DNA from: Phoma sp. XZ068
Taxonomy: Eukaryota; Ascomycota; Dothideomycetes; Pleosporales; Didymellaceae
Direction: 5' to 3'
DNA: 64,000 nt
Assembly: GCA_004835665.1 (NCBI GenBank)
Contig: RBKR01000001.1
Coordinates: 496,001-560,000 of the forward strand
Shown: positions 30,924 through 41,972 of the stretch, one piece after another
How the letters are laid out: each line of letters opens with the position of its first letter
Numbering within the stretch: the first letter of the stretch is position 1
The notes under the pieces: model-generated
Databases searched by the model: none
Seen by the model: the letters and a program-made list of their open reading frames with translations, nothing else
What the model was told of the DNA's origin: nothing
Position numbers and translations under genes: made by a program

Positions 30924-32888
30924 TTAATCGCCCGCGTCCTCATCCTCCACCTTCTTGTACCGATTCGGATCCAAGCCCTTCTTCTTCGCATACCGCTCAT
31001 TCACCACTTCCACGGGCTCCTGCCTCTCCCTATTCAGGACAGGGATATAATTCCCCTTTGCCCTGCCAAAGTTGCCTCCATCAAACACCCTTGGGCCACC
31101 CTTTGCAATACCCACGCTCTGCTGCTCGACAGGCACCTCCTTATCCAGCGTGCTGTGCCCTAGTCCTGCAACCCGGTCAAGCAGCAGTCCAGACAGCGTT
31201 TCGTCAATCTTATTGCCGCGCCACACTTCCCACACGTCGTCCACCACGCCTCCGCGCCCCCACTTCCCCCGTCCCATGGATGAAGGCGTGCCTTTGAGCG
31301 TCTTGCTACTCTTGGGCTCTACGCCCCCTTCGTCGCCGACGTACACCCACTCCAACCTATCCTCGTACCCTGTCTCCCGCTCCTCCGAGCTCTGCACTTC
31401 CGATGCGTGCGGGAAGATGCAGTCCCACAGCACGAGCGGCGCATCAGATGCCATTTCGTATTTCGGACGTGTGGGGTTGGCGGACATGTCGAGGAGGGAG
31501 GTGACGAGGGAGGGCGGTTCGAGGCCCTGGCCGATGAGGAACAAGATGCTGATTATGGAGCGGACCTGGTGCCAGAGGAACGCGGAGCCGTGGAGCGTGA
31601 AGGCGTACATTTTGGGCTGGTCGGCAGCCGTGGGTGATGTGAGGGCCGAGTGCGAGAGGAATTGGGGTACGGAGAGGGGCGCGACTTCATCAATGGACGC
31701 GTGGAAGATGCGCCGTTTGAAGTTTGTGAGTTGTTTCGAGGCGTCGATTTTGCAGAAGTTGCGGAAGTCGTGCAAGCCCACCAATCTGTCACACCCTTCT
31801 TGCATTGCCTTGATGTCTAGCGAGCCTTCGCGCATGGTCGCGCCGTCAGGGGTGGCAGAGGCGGGGTGGTATAGGCCTGCCGAGCCGGGCACCGGGGCGA
31901 AGCAGGGATTGGTGAAGAAGTACTTGTAGCGACGCTCTTTACAGGAGAAGCGCGCGCTGAAGTCTGCGGGTGGATTGGGACACCAGGCGTAGACACGGAT
32001 GTCCGGAGGCAGGACGCGGTTGAGGAGCTGGATGTAGGGGAGTTCGTCGGTGAGGTCGTTGAAGGGTTTCGTTTCCTCCCCCTCGATGTCTGGGTCCAAG
32101 AGATCCGTCTCTGCTTCTTCAGCTGCGTTGGTCTCGTCTGAAGACTGTGGGGGTTGCGGCTTGGGCAACGGTCTGTTGCTGCGTACGCGGATGCCAATGA
32201 CCTGCCCAAAAGCACTGACACCTCGATCTGTCCGCCCGCACTTGGAGTACTCGCAGCCGTCCCAGTTGATGTCGGCACCGTCTCTGTCCCAGGCGGCAAA
32301 CGTCTTCCTGTCAACGCGGCTGTAGTCGGTGTCGCTCCCCTCAGGCGGCGTGGGATTGATGACGCGCGTCTTGATCAGCGCCTTCCACAGCTCCTCCTCG
32401 ATGGTCGGCAGCGGCGTCTTGTTGTTGTTGTGGTGCTCGAAGCCGTTGTACTTCTGCCCCAGGTACGCAAACTTCAGCGCAATGAGCCGTGTGCTGTACT
32501 TGGACGCATCGAACGCTTTCGGGGGAGCCTTGGGCGGCTTGCGGAAGGGAACTGGCTTTGACTCGTCGTCCAATGGCGGTATTGTGCTTGCTGTAGGCGT
32601 GTCTGCTGGTTGTGTCGATGCCCCCTCACCCCGCTTGACCTGCTGCTCCAGCTCTTGGATGCGCGCAATCAGCTGCTGCTGCGACCATTTCTCGTAGCCG
32701 TCGGCCATGACCTGTCGCGACGCCGGCGCTCTCGCTGCTCGTTGAAGCCGCACGGGGACTCTCGAGAGCTTGTGGAAGCTGCGCCGCGTGCAGAAGAGGC
32801 GGTGCAAAGACTGCTGGAATTCCGGGAAGGCGTGGGGCAGCGGGGTGAATAGCTGCCGCATGGCAAGGTGGGATGCAGCCAGAGTCAT
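30924..32888 (-). CDS. tRNA pseudouridine(38/39) synthase, Pus3/Deg1
   Basis: One exon, 654 residues. The TruA-family core is present: LKFAYLGQKYNGFEHHNN, then the catalytic motif CGRTDRGVSAFGQ with the active-site aspartate of RTDRG, ERRYKYFF, and FLWHQVRSIISILFLIGQG. The HHNN variant after NGFE is typical of the Pus3/Deg1 branch, which modifies U38/U39 in tRNA anticodon arms. The conserved-looking start MADGYEKWSQQQLIARIQELEQQ lies at residue 61, so translation may also begin at 32708; the 60-residue Arg-rich extension could be a mitochondrial signal. It is longer than the yeast protein (442 residues) because of inserts and a charged tail. Confidence 0.92.
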   Translation of the reverse strand: MTLAASHLAMRQLFTPLPHAFPEFQQSLHRLFCTRRSFHKLSRVPVRLQRAARAPASRQVMADGYEKWSQQQLIARIQELEQQVKRGEGASTQPADTPTASTIPPLDDESKPVPFRKPPKAPPKAFDASKYSTRLIALKFAYLGQKYNGFEHHNNNKTPLPTIEEELWKALIKTRVINPTPPEGSDTDYSRVDRKTFAAWDRDGADINWDGCEYSKCGRTDRGVSAFGQVIGIRVRSNRPLPKPQPPQSSDETNAAEEAETDLLDPDIEGEETKPFNDLTDELPYIQLLNRVLPPDIRVYAWCPNPPADFSARFSCKERRYKYFFTNPCFAPVPGSAGLYHPASATPDGATMREGSLDIKAMQEGCDRLVGLHDFRNFCKIDASKQLTNFKRRIFHASIDEVAPLSVPQFLSHSALTSPTAADQPKMYAFTLHGSAFLWHQVRSIISILFLIGQGLEPPSLVTSLLDMSANPTRPKYEMASDAPLVLWDCIFPHASEVQSSEERETGYEDRLEWVYVGDEGGVEPKSSKTLKGTPSSMGRGKWGRGGVVDDVWEVWRGNKIDETLSGLLLDRVAGLGHSTLDKEVPVEQQSVGIAKGGPRVFDGGNFGRAKGNYIPVLNRERQEPVEVVNERYAKKKGLDPNRYKKVEDEDAGD

Positions 32889-33550
32889 GAACTTTTTCTA
32901 CAATGACGCTCATGCAGGGTCCACTCTAGCGCTTGCTTGCTGCAACCTCACAGCATCGCCGCCATCATCCACAACACACACCTTCCGCGCCCATAACATG
33001 CATCCTGCTCAACCATTGTGTGACCTGAATGTTATGCTCGGTTATACATCCCCCCGGCGCACAATGTCCCAGCACAAGAATTGCGTTGACCTGGCACAGC
33101 CACGTCGCTGAGTCACGGCAAGATATTGTACCTCAGTAGACAGCCACTCAGACATCGCGCCATAGAGGGAACAAAGGCCTTCCGAGCGAGCGAGCTACGG
33201 TAGCCTCCACTTTGTCCTTCAACGAGCTCATGGTAACGTTTGACGACGGCGAGGTGGTTCCATCTCGTATCCTCCCATCTCCTCGGCCTGTGATTGGCTA
33301 TTACCCCGGCAGGCTGCCGTTTAGGAAGGATGACTGATCCAGGCAGCAGATGAACGCTCTGGGAGGCCTCAGGATGGCCTCAACCATCGTACAGTGCTAA
33401 ACATAAATAAACGCTCGTGTCTCTGTTTGTTCTTCACTCTTTTCCTCTCCGAATTGCTGTCACCAACCTCAACTAAACTCCATCAATTATCTTGCATTGG
33501 CGATTCACCTTTGCTCCCATTCGAACAAGAATCAAAAGGTGCTGATCAAC
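32889..33550. promoter_or_regulatory. Divergent promoter region, PUS3 / VIT-vWA gene
   Basis: Contains an inverted CCAAT (ATTGG near 33293). A TATA-like ACATAAATAAA at about 33401 is followed by a pyrimidine-rich tract, facing the right-hand gene. Confidence 0.45.
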
Positions 33551-36500
33551 ATGTTCGGTAGCACGTACCCATCCTTTGCGCCCATCTGTGGTCTCTACTA
33601 CGTCTCGCGCTTTGGTAGCACCCAGAAGACCTACCTGCCCCAGGCTGAGGTCGAAGCACATGCTAGTATTCTTGCCACCACATCTCGCACAGTGCTCAAA
33701 CAGACATTTCTCAACCCTTCCACCACAAAGGGCATAAGAGAAGTCCGCTACGCGTTTCCGCTTTACAACGGAGTAAGCGTGGTAGGTTTCTCGTGCCATG
33801 TTGGCGACCGTTCGATTGTTGGTGAAGTCAAAGAGAAAGAGAAAGCGAAGGAGGTGTATAGAGATGCAGTGGCGCGAGGTGAGACAGCAGGCCTGCTTGA
33901 GCAGCTCCCCGACGCATCAGATGTCTTCACTAGCACGATCGGCAACATCCCGCCAGGTGCGAAGGTTATTGTCAACATCACCTACCTTGGCGAGCTGAAG
34001 CACGACATGGAAGTCGATGGTATCAGGTTCACTATCCCTACCACCATCTGCCCACGGTATGGAGCTGTTCAGGGAGCCCACTTCAACTCGCTACAACAAA
34101 TCAACGGTACTATCTCAATTACTGTGGATGCCGAAATGCCAGAAGGATCATTCATTCAAAAATTGCAATCACCATCACATCCCATTTCCATGTCCATGGG
34201 CACGACATCAGTTGACCCAGATACTGCTCCTTCCATGAACAAGGCATCAGCCACACTGAGTCTTGGTGTAGCGCATCTCGAGACGGACTTCGTTTTGCAA
34301 GTCATTGCCAAAGATACCGGTATTCCCAAAGCAATTCTCGAGACACATCCTTCGATTCCTAACCACCGAGCACTGATGGCCACACTTGTTCCGAAGTTTG
34401 CCCTCCCTGCTGAGAAGCCAGAGATCGTTTTTGTATGCGACCAGAGTGGCAGCATGAGCGGTTCCAACATGACCCTGGCCATCGAGGCGCTCCAGGTATT
34501 CTTGAAGTCTCTCCCGGTTGGTGTCAAATTCAATATATGCTCCTTCGGCAGTCACCACTCATTTTTGTTTCCCAGGAGCGCATCATACACACAAGACACA
34601 CTCTCTCAGGCAACACGCCATGCTGAGAGGCTCCAAGCCAACTATGGTGGCACGGAAATGCTTGCACCACTACGAGCTACCATCGAAAACAGATACAAAG
34701 ACATGCCGCTGGACGTCATCTTGCTGACTGACGGCGAAATATGGAATCAACAAGACTTGTTCAGTTACCTGAACGAGCAAGTCCAAGAGACTAAGGCCCC
34801 CATCCGAGTGTTTACTCTGGGCATTGGAAGTGGAGTCTCACATTCTCTAATTGAAGGTATTGCAAAAGCAGGCAATGGCTTCTCCCAAGCCGTACAACAG
34901 GGCGAGAAGATGGGTAGCAAAGTCGTTCGAATGCTCAAGGGCGCTTTGTCTCCGCATATCAACGACTATACGCTGGAGATCAAGTACGCAGCTGCTGAAG
35001 AGGAGGATGACTTTGAGATCGTTGAGAAGGTGACAGATAGCTTGAAAGTCAAGCTCAACTTGAAAGATGCAGAGAGCGTCACCAGCAATGTAAGCTTCTA
35101 CCGTGGAATATATGCCTGGCTCAAACTAACTATCCCCAGGAAAAACAAAAGAAGCCAATTTCCCTGTTCGACACATTCACAGACCCCGACAAAGTCGTGC
35201 TATCTACTGGAACATCAACGGGAGAAGAGCGCTACGCGCATCTCCCTTCCTTCCCCGCCCCCAAGATCCTCCAAGCACCACAGTCCATTCCCCCGCTCTT
35301 CGCGTTCAACCGAACAACCGTCTACCTCCTCCTCAGCCCTGACGCACCCCGCGCCACGCCAACCTCTGTCGTACTCCGCGGCACAAGCACCCATGGCCCT
35401 CTCGAGCTGGAAATCCCCATCCAAAGCCTTGACACACCAGGCGAGACCATCCATCAGCTCGCGGCGAAGAAGGCTGTATCTGAGCTCGAGGAAGGCCGAG
35501 GCTGGCTCGCTTCAGCACGCGATGCGGATAACCAACTTCTCAAGACGCGTTTCGACGGACGCTTCAGCGACATGGTTGAGCGCGAAGCAGTGCGCCTGGG
35601 CGTACAGTTCCAGGTTGGCGGGAAATGGTGCTCCTTCGTTGCCACTGAGAAGACACCAGAGAAAGAGTCGGACAGTGACGCGATGGAGCTGGACTGGGAC
35701 TACCTCGAAGATGAGAAATCTGCAGCACCACCATACTCTACAATGAGGGAAAGTCGCAGACATTGTATGCAGCAGCTGGAAGAGCCGCAACAACAGCAGA
35801 TTCCTCAGGCAAAGAAGGTCTTGCAGTCGGTTCTCACAAAGTCGGCTTCTCTGTTTGGTGGAGGAGGACCAAGGGCACGAATGGCGGCTCAACCTACCGG
35901 CATGGCGATGCCGCAACAGCAACAGCAACAGCAAGCACAGCAAATGATGGCACCACAGCAACAGCAAATCTTTCATATGAGACAACAGCAACTGGCACAA
36001 CAGCAAGCGATGGCACAACAGCAAGTGATGGCACAACAGCAACAGCAACAACAATCATCGTCACTGTTTGGAGCTCAACAACACGGACTTGCTCCCAGTG
36101 GTGCTCTTTTCGGTGCAGCTCCTGGAGGAGGCCCCTCTCCGGCATTCGGGAATTCTTCAAATCCATTTAGACAGTCGGCCTATCCGATGATGGCAGCACC
36201 CCCAGCGCCTGCAACAGCATCCAATGCACTACAAGACCACCAGATGGGCCTCATGATCCTTGAACAGCAGAACAAGAAACGTCTACTCATGGCATCTGTC
36301 ACTCCTGCACCTGTTGCTCGTAAACCTATGCTTCGGAGAAGTCACCAGCACGATGGAATCGAGTTTTCCGTTAAAGATGACTTGGATGGAGAAGACTGCC
36401 TGGACGAAGAAGGCGTCCTGGAGAACTTCGACTTCGATTCCTTCATAGAAGCCGACACCAAGTCGACAGTCCCAGAAAGCAAGAAACGCCGCAGCGCCCA

Positions 36501-37032
36501 ACAAAACCACAGCTTGCCACCACAGCCCCCATCGCCGGCATACTCACCCACTTCGCCATCTTATTCGCCAACCTCGCCTCCCTACGCCCCCGCATCCTAC
36601 ACCCTCGCATCCTACGCGCCCAAATCACCAGTCTTCACACCAACTTCCCCCGGCTACGCCGCCGCCTCCCCCACCCCCTCCAAACCCAAACCTTCCACAC
36701 CACAAGACCTCCTCCACCAACTCATCGCCCACCAATCCTTCTCCGGCTGCTTCCCCTACGACGCCCAGATCTACGGCCTCCTCGGCATCTCCCTCGAAGA
36801 CTTCCAGCGCTGCGTACAGGAGACGTGCGGGGATGTGCGTGCTGGTGAAGGAGGGAGTCTTCTGTGCACGGCGGTGGTGATCGTGTATATGGAGAAGAAG
36901 TTGGCGGATATGCAGGGCGAGTGGGAGTTGGTTGTTGATAAGGCGAGGGAGTGGTTGGAGGAGGAGAGGAAGGGGTGTACTGGTGGTGCGGAGGCGGTTT
37001 TGAAGGCCGCGGAGAAGTTGGTGATGGGTTGA
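33551..37032 (+). CDS. VIT and von Willebrand factor A domain protein with polyQ and YSPTSP-type repeats
   Basis: Model join(33551..35089,35140..37032), 1143 residues, intron 50 bp with CTAAC and CAG in phase 0. Residues about 15-145 form a VIT domain (QTFLNPS, VRYAFPLYNGVSVVGFSC, NIPPGAKVIVNITYLGEL). The vWA domain starts near 290 with IVFVCDQSGSMSG, an intact DxSxS metal site, and includes VILLTDGEIWNQ. At about 770-820 there is a Gln/Met-rich tract, and at about 980-1015 repeats of SPTSPSYSPTSP. The end (about 1030-1140) has a block DAQIYGLLGISLEDFQ followed by AVVIVYMEKKLADMQGEWELVV, seen at the C-terminus of VWA5A/PARP4-like proteins. The family is common in fungi, with no settled function; it is probably cytosolic, as there is no signal peptide. 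Confidence 0.9.
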
Positions 37033-37365
37033 GTGGTGGATGTGGGTGAAGTTGTGTGTGATTGGGATGTTTCGAATGTCGAATATGTTGTTGTGATGAA
37101 AAGTACTCTAGGTGAATAATTACATATAGGCTAGTAAAAGCAAATAATATTTCTAACAAGTCCAACCTCTGCCATCATGATGCCGTCCTGTGTTCCTCCA
37201 GCTGGTCAGACGTACCGTTTTTTCGAGTCCAGAAACCTCTAACAAAGATTCTGGAACGACTCACCATCTGTGGCCTCTTTACTTGATGAGAACATCACAA
37301 CATCACAATGCAGTTTAGTGAGTACAATGTTATATAAACTGTTTGTTCTGCTATCTGAAACCCAA

Positions 37366-37444
37366 CCTCCGCCAGGCGAGCTCACCCTCGGGAGCGAGCC
37401 CTTGCGGGCAAGCTCGACCGAGAGGTTCTCAAACCCGGTGGAGG
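37366..37444. repeat. Nested inverted repeat / hairpin-forming element
   Basis: Outer arms CCTCCGCC (37366) and GGTGGAGG (to 37444), then CTCGG with CCGAG, and GCGAGC with GCTCG around a GCCCTTGCGGGC loop region. It could fold as one stem with small bulges. Whether it is a transposon remnant, a structured RNA or chance is unknown. Confidence 0.45.
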
Positions 37445-37510
37445 AGGGGACTGCTTGAACTCTACAGTACATAAGGTAAAATAATCCCATGCCAGAAGGC
37501 AACTGAAAAA

Positions 37511-37586
37511 CCTAATGCCCAAGGGGCCACCAAAAGACCCAATGCTCAACCAAAAACCCAATGCCCAAGGGGTAACCAAAAACGCC
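37511..37586. repeat. Short imperfect direct repeat
   Basis: Units starting AATGCCCAAGGGG and followed by CCAAAAACC-like sequence begin near 37514 and 37560, with a shortened unit between them at 37541. Confidence 0.5.
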
Positions 37587-37664
37587 ACGCCTTTATTCCT
37601 TCGCAATGCTATACAAACGACCGGGGTATCTTGTCATGAATTCATCAAACTCGTAAAATCGCCT

Positions 37665-39788
37665 TCAAATGGGCGAAAGTTCCTCCTCGTCGGAGTCGTA
37701 CGTAATGGTTGGCATTGACCAGTGCATAGCTGAAAGCTTGGCCTGGACGCCTTCGGAGGTAGAGATTGCAGCCAGAGCAGCGTCGAGTTCCGGGTCGGCG
37801 AATACAAGTGGTTCGACCCCGGGAACATCACCAAACAGCTCGGCGATCTTGAAAGGAGAATCGCCGGCGTCGGACATCAAGCTTGGTGAAGGATAGCTGA
37901 CTTGTTGGAGGCGACTTGGCTTGTGGGGTGTGTGCTTCATCAACTTCTGGCGCTGTCTCTCCACCTCTTCATTGTGACCTGTAGTCGGCAGAGAAACATG
38001 GGCAGGAGTCGGTGCGGGTGGTGGCGCTTGAGTCCACACAGGCTGTGCACGAACTTCTTCCTCGGCCTCATTCTCGGAGTCGGAGTCGGACTCCGGAACA
38101 CTGAAGGAGCCGTGGGTAGGGTCGTGGGCCCTCTGGGTGCCTTCAGACTTGGTAGGTGTCTCAGGCTCTTTGGGCTGCTTACTGCCTACAGCCTTTAGCT
38201 CACGCTGGAGGTTCTCGCGATCGCTGATGGCAGTATCATGACCTCGCAGCTCGTTGAAGACATTGCCACCTTCTTGGTGATGGAGTGGAGTGTCGAACAT
38301 CGGGGATGGATCGATAGAGCGACGTGGCTGGAAGTCCAGCTTGGAGGGAGCTGGGGTAGCGAAGAGCTCATTAAGGGAGGCAGGCATGTCGTCGTCGACA
38401 GCAGTGGTGTGAACAGTCTTGGTCTTCTTGGTCTCATGCTTTTCTTCTTCGATTATGGAAGTGTAAACAGCCCAGGCGGGGACTACATCATCTTCCTCGA
38501 GGTCCAGGACATCCTCAGGAAAGCTGAATCCAGACTGCCAGGGTTTGCTTGCGGGGAAATGTTTGAGGTCGCGGAGGAGAACTGGAGCTTCGAGTCGCTT
38601 TCGCTTTGCTCCAGCTGTGGAGTCTTTTCGAAGTTCTGTGGCGATCTGATTGGCCCATGCAACAGCCTTGTTCATGTCTTGCTCGTCCACGCCTTGAAGA
38701 AGAGCTTTGACGAGGCGGTTTGGCTTCTTGGCTTTCTTGCTTGGGCGCTTTGGACGCTCACCGACTGGGGTAGGTGGCATGGATAGGACTTCTGTAATAG
38801 TGTCGGCTGGAGGCTGTCGCGATGGCGTTGGTGATGAGGGTGCTGGTGTTGAAGACCCGAAAAGGTTCTTGAGAGCGGTGAATGGTGAGGTGAAGCTTCC
38901 AAAGATACTCTTGGAGGGAGTTGATGGCTTGTCGTTGGAGACCGGAGTAGGCGAGGTATTCGCGGGTGAAGTTGCGACGTCTGGGGGTGGTGTGGTGCTT
39001 GTGGGGCCCTTGGAGGCCTCCTGGACGTGTCGAAGTAATGCCATCGCAGACTCGTCGCCAGTCATGAATGCTGGCTTGGCTGGCTCTGGTTGTTCGACAT
39101 CGAAGGAGTCGAACTCTGAAGTTGGCGGGTTAGCTGGGACCATGGAGGTCTTCAGATCGTTGTGATAGCGAAGTTCAGTCTCAAGCTCGAAGATGCGAGC
39201 GCGGAGCTGGGAAATCTCGACGCGCATGTCACTGCATGTTGCTTCTGACTCCACAAGGCGTTCTTCGAGAAGAGTCTCTCGAAGTTGCGATGCAATAAGG
39301 TCGAAGCCTGGAACATGAGTTTTAATAAATGTGCTCGAGGGGGAAGGGTATGAAAGTAGGGGCTCACTCTTGGAAAAAAAGATTCCGGTCTCCTCATCGT
39401 CCTCCTCTTCGGCGGGCGCTGCCTTCGCGGGAGTACGCGTCGGTGCAGGTGCTTTTCTAGAGGTGGTCCGTTGCCTTTTGGCAGGCTGCTCATCGAGGGC
39501 GCGTAGTGGCGATGCAGCTTGGGCGGTAGAGCGTAAGCGGCGCTTAGTTGATGTGGCGGGGGCTGGCGTAGACGCGATCGCGTCGGGACGCGTCGTGGTG
39601 CTGTTGGACGCGCCTGAAGTGACGTCGTTGGGAGGCGCACTTTCGCGCTGGGCCTTGGAGGAAGCAGCTTTGGTGGATGTTGCTTTGCGCTGTCCGGCGC
39701 GAGTGCGCTTGCTGCGGGTCTCGACTGTGACAACCTCCTCGGTGACTTCAGCAGTCGCGGCGGTGCGACGCGTGCGACGTGTCGACAT
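37665..39788 (-). CDS. Unrecognised nuclear-looking protein with coiled coil
   Basis: An open frame of 707 residues from MSTRRTRRTAATAEV. A 60-bp stretch, 39308..39367, has a GTGAGC donor and CAG acceptor and no stop. It may be a spliced intron, giving 687 residues; the 20 extra residues look unlike their surroundings. The N-terminus is rich in Arg, Lys, Thr and Ala (basic, TRSKRTRAGQRK). A coiled coil follows at about 170-215 (LRETLLEERLVESEATCSDMRVEISQLRARIFELE), and then long disordered Pro/Ser/Thr regions. A basic KRPSKKAKKPNR lies near 340. The build suggests a chromatin or spindle-related protein, but I recognise no family. It starts 341 bp from the divergent vma6 gene. Confidence 0.7.
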   Translation of the reverse strand: MSTRRTRRTAATAEVTEEVVTVETRSKRTRAGQRKATSTKAASSKAQRESAPPNDVTSGASNSTTTRPDAIASTPAPATSTKRRLRSTAQAASPLRALDEQPAKRQRTTSRKAPAPTRTPAKAAPAEEEDDEETGIFFSKSEPLLSYPSPSSTFIKTHVPGFDLIASQLRETLLEERLVESEATCSDMRVEISQLRARIFELETELRYHNDLKTSMVPANPPTSEFDSFDVEQPEPAKPAFMTGDESAMALLRHVQEASKGPTSTTPPPDVATSPANTSPTPVSNDKPSTPSKSIFGSFTSPFTALKNLFGSSTPAPSSPTPSRQPPADTITEVLSMPPTPVGERPKRPSKKAKKPNRLVKALLQGVDEQDMNKAVAWANQIATELRKDSTAGAKRKRLEAPVLLRDLKHFPASKPWQSGFSFPEDVLDLEEDDVVPAWAVYTSIIEEEKHETKKTKTVHTTAVDDDMPASLNELFATPAPSKLDFQPRRSIDPSPMFDTPLHHQEGGNVFNELRGHDTAISDRENLQRELKAVGSKQPKEPETPTKSEGTQRAHDPTHGSFSVPESDSDSENEAEEEVRAQPVWTQAPPPAPTPAHVSLPTTGHNEEVERQRQKLMKHTPHKPSRLQQVSYPSPSLMSDAGDSPFKIAELFGDVPGVEPLVFADPELDAALAAISTSEGVQAKLSAMHWSMPTITYDSDEEELSPI

Positions 39789-40129
39789 TGCGCTGAGGTG
39801 AAGTCAGCAGGCGCGTGGTGCAGCTGCGGTGAGAGACTTACAATGCAGGTGTGACTTGTCGCGTGGTTGCTGTGGAGTTTGAAAGCTTTGAACGTGTTGT
39901 ATGGCTGGCAATTACTTGCAGCGGAGCGGTGTTGGGCGTGCTTGCGCAGAGAGACGTGAAAGCTTGTGTGCGGATGTCGAGGAAGAAGGTGCGTTCGGCC
40001 GTGCCCTAATACCAGTTTGCGCACAGGCCCTGCAGCCAAGGCTAAACTTCGGAACGCTCAGGCCAGCCTAGCAACGCATGACGGCGATGCTGTGAGCTTC
40101 TGCAGCAGCGCTCTGAATACCATTGCATC
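39789..40129. promoter_or_regulatory. Divergent promoter region, coiled-coil gene / vma6
   Basis: 341 bp between opposing start codons. No specific motif is assigned. Confidence 0.45.
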
Positions 40130-41382
40130 ATGGAGGGCCTTTTTTACAACGTCAAGTACGGGTATGTGCAGTATTTGCAGCTCCTTTGCCGTCTCTTCTG
40201 ACAGACTCAATAGCTACATCGAGGGCGTTGTGCGCGGCTACCGCAATGCGCTGCTCACTAGCCAGAACTACAGCAACTTGACGCAATGCGAGACCATCGA
40301 TGGTAAGCCTTGCTGCTGCTGCGCATTCATCCAGGCTATCTGACACCCATGTTTAGACGTCAAGCTGCAGCTCTCGCCAGCGTACGGCGACTTCCTCGCC
40401 TCGCTGCCTCCTAACCCGTCGACGTCAGCGCTTGCCGCCAAAACAACCGACAAGCTGGTCGCCGAGTTCCGCTACATCCAGGCCAACGCTACCGGTTCTC
40501 TCTCCAAGTTCATGGAGTACCTGACCTACGGATACATGATCGACAATGTTGCGCTGCTGATCACCGGTACCCTGCACGAGAGGGATACTCGCGAGCTGTT
40601 GGAGAGGTGCCACCCACTTGGCTGGTTCGAGACAATGCCGGTTCTGTGTGTGGCTACAAACATCGAGGAGCTGTACAACTCTGTATTGATCGAGACACCG
40701 CTTGCGCCCTACTTCAAGGGCTCACTTAGCCACCAGGATCTGGACGAGTTGAACATCGAGATCATTCGCAACACTTTGTACAAGAACTACCTCGAGGATT
40801 TCCACAGCTGGGTCAACACAGACCCTGAGATTGCTGGAACACCCACATCAGATGTCATGTCCGAGGTTTTGGAGTTCGAGGCGGATCGCAGGAGCATCAA
40901 CATCTCGCTGAACTCGTTCGGCACCGAGCTTTCGAAGGCGGACAGGAAGAAACTGTACCCTGCCTTTGGCAAGCTGCACCCCGAGGGCACCATGATGCTG
41001 TCACGAGCAGATGACGTCGAGGGCGTTCGTATCGCCGTGGAGAGCGTCGCTGAGTACAAGAGCTTCTTCGACCAGACAGGGCTCAGCCAGGGTGGTGGTG
41101 GCGGTGTTGGTAACATGGCAGGTGGCACAGGTGGAGAGTCTCGGAGCTTGGAAGACCTATTCTACCAGAAAGAGATGGAAATCTCGAAGTTGGCTTTCAC
41201 CCACCAGTTCACACACGCTGTTGTCTACGCCTGGGTCAAGTTGCGTGAACAGGTATGTATCACTTCTGAGAACATAACATCTGCTAACACATCAGCAGGA
41301 AATCCGCAACATCACTTGGATAGCTGAGTGCATCGCGCAGAACCAGAAGGAGCGCATTGGCAACTACATCAGTGTGTTCTAA
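40130..41382 (+). CDS. vma6: V-type H+-ATPase subunit d
   Basis: Model join(40130..40161,40205..40302,40357..41252,41299..41382), 369 residues. The first exon is only 32 bp (MEGLFYNVKYG), as often in this gene. The joined protein reads through the family landmarks: SYIEGVVRGYRNALLTSQNYSNLTQC, LMEYLTYGYMIDNVALLITGTLHERD, CHPLGWFETMPVL, and the end LREQEIRNITWIAECIAQNQKERI. Subunit d couples the V1 motor to the Vo ring on vacuolar membranes. The last acceptor is a tandem AGCAG: the downstream AG gives REQEIRN, and the upstream one would add one glutamine. Confidence 0.95.
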
Positions 41383-41972
41383 GCTCAGCAGCTGTCGTAG
41401 TTGTAGCATATTTGATTTGACCATGGAGCGTATTGGGTGGCGTCAAGGTTCGGTTCGTATATCCAGACTCAGTTCATTAGAATGTACATGTTCGTGAATG
41501 CGTTAGTTGTTCTCTGCTGTTACCTGCCTCTCACTCACCATCACAGGCTCCATGATCAATTGACCCTTCATACCTTTTCTTCGCCCTTTCGCTAGATTGT
41601 TCCCTGCGCTTGTACGGTTCTTCCGGGACCGTAGCCTCAAATCTAACTTGATATCACTTTGTGCTTTTGTGGGTGTGCGGCTACCGCGTTCGCCTTGTTT
41701 GACGCGTCCTGGGCGCGTGCCTTCCTGTTGTTGTGAGTCGAGCCACAATTCACTCTCACCTCGCCAACCCTGGGATCTTTCATCAATCGCTCTGTCTGTA
41801 CGCTCACTCTTCTGCACTCCTTGTCTCATCTTATATCAAGCTTGCTTCTGCAGTCTGGGCAATCCCTAGACTTGTCCTCTGTAGGATCATCCCTTGAGGC
41901 CGCCTGTCACTCAGTAACATCACTGGCAGCTTTCACGGCGTCAGCATTACAGGTAGGTTTGACCGCTACACC
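41383..41972. other. Intergenic
   Basis: 3' flank of vma6 and upstream region of the orphan five-exon gene, with a possible 5' UTR splice donor (GTAGGT) at about 41953. Nothing else was seen. Confidence 0.45.

Larger units (their letters stand above)
37033..37664. other. Intergenic, tail-to-tail, with structured repeats
   Basis: Holds a GC-rich nested inverted repeat at 37366..37444 and a short direct repeat at 37511..37586, listed separately. No gene is supported. Confidence 0.55.

Noticed and set aside
36538..36640. Pol II largest-subunit CTD
   Set aside because: The YSPTSP-like units belong to a VIT-vWA protein and are too few; no polymerase domain precedes them.
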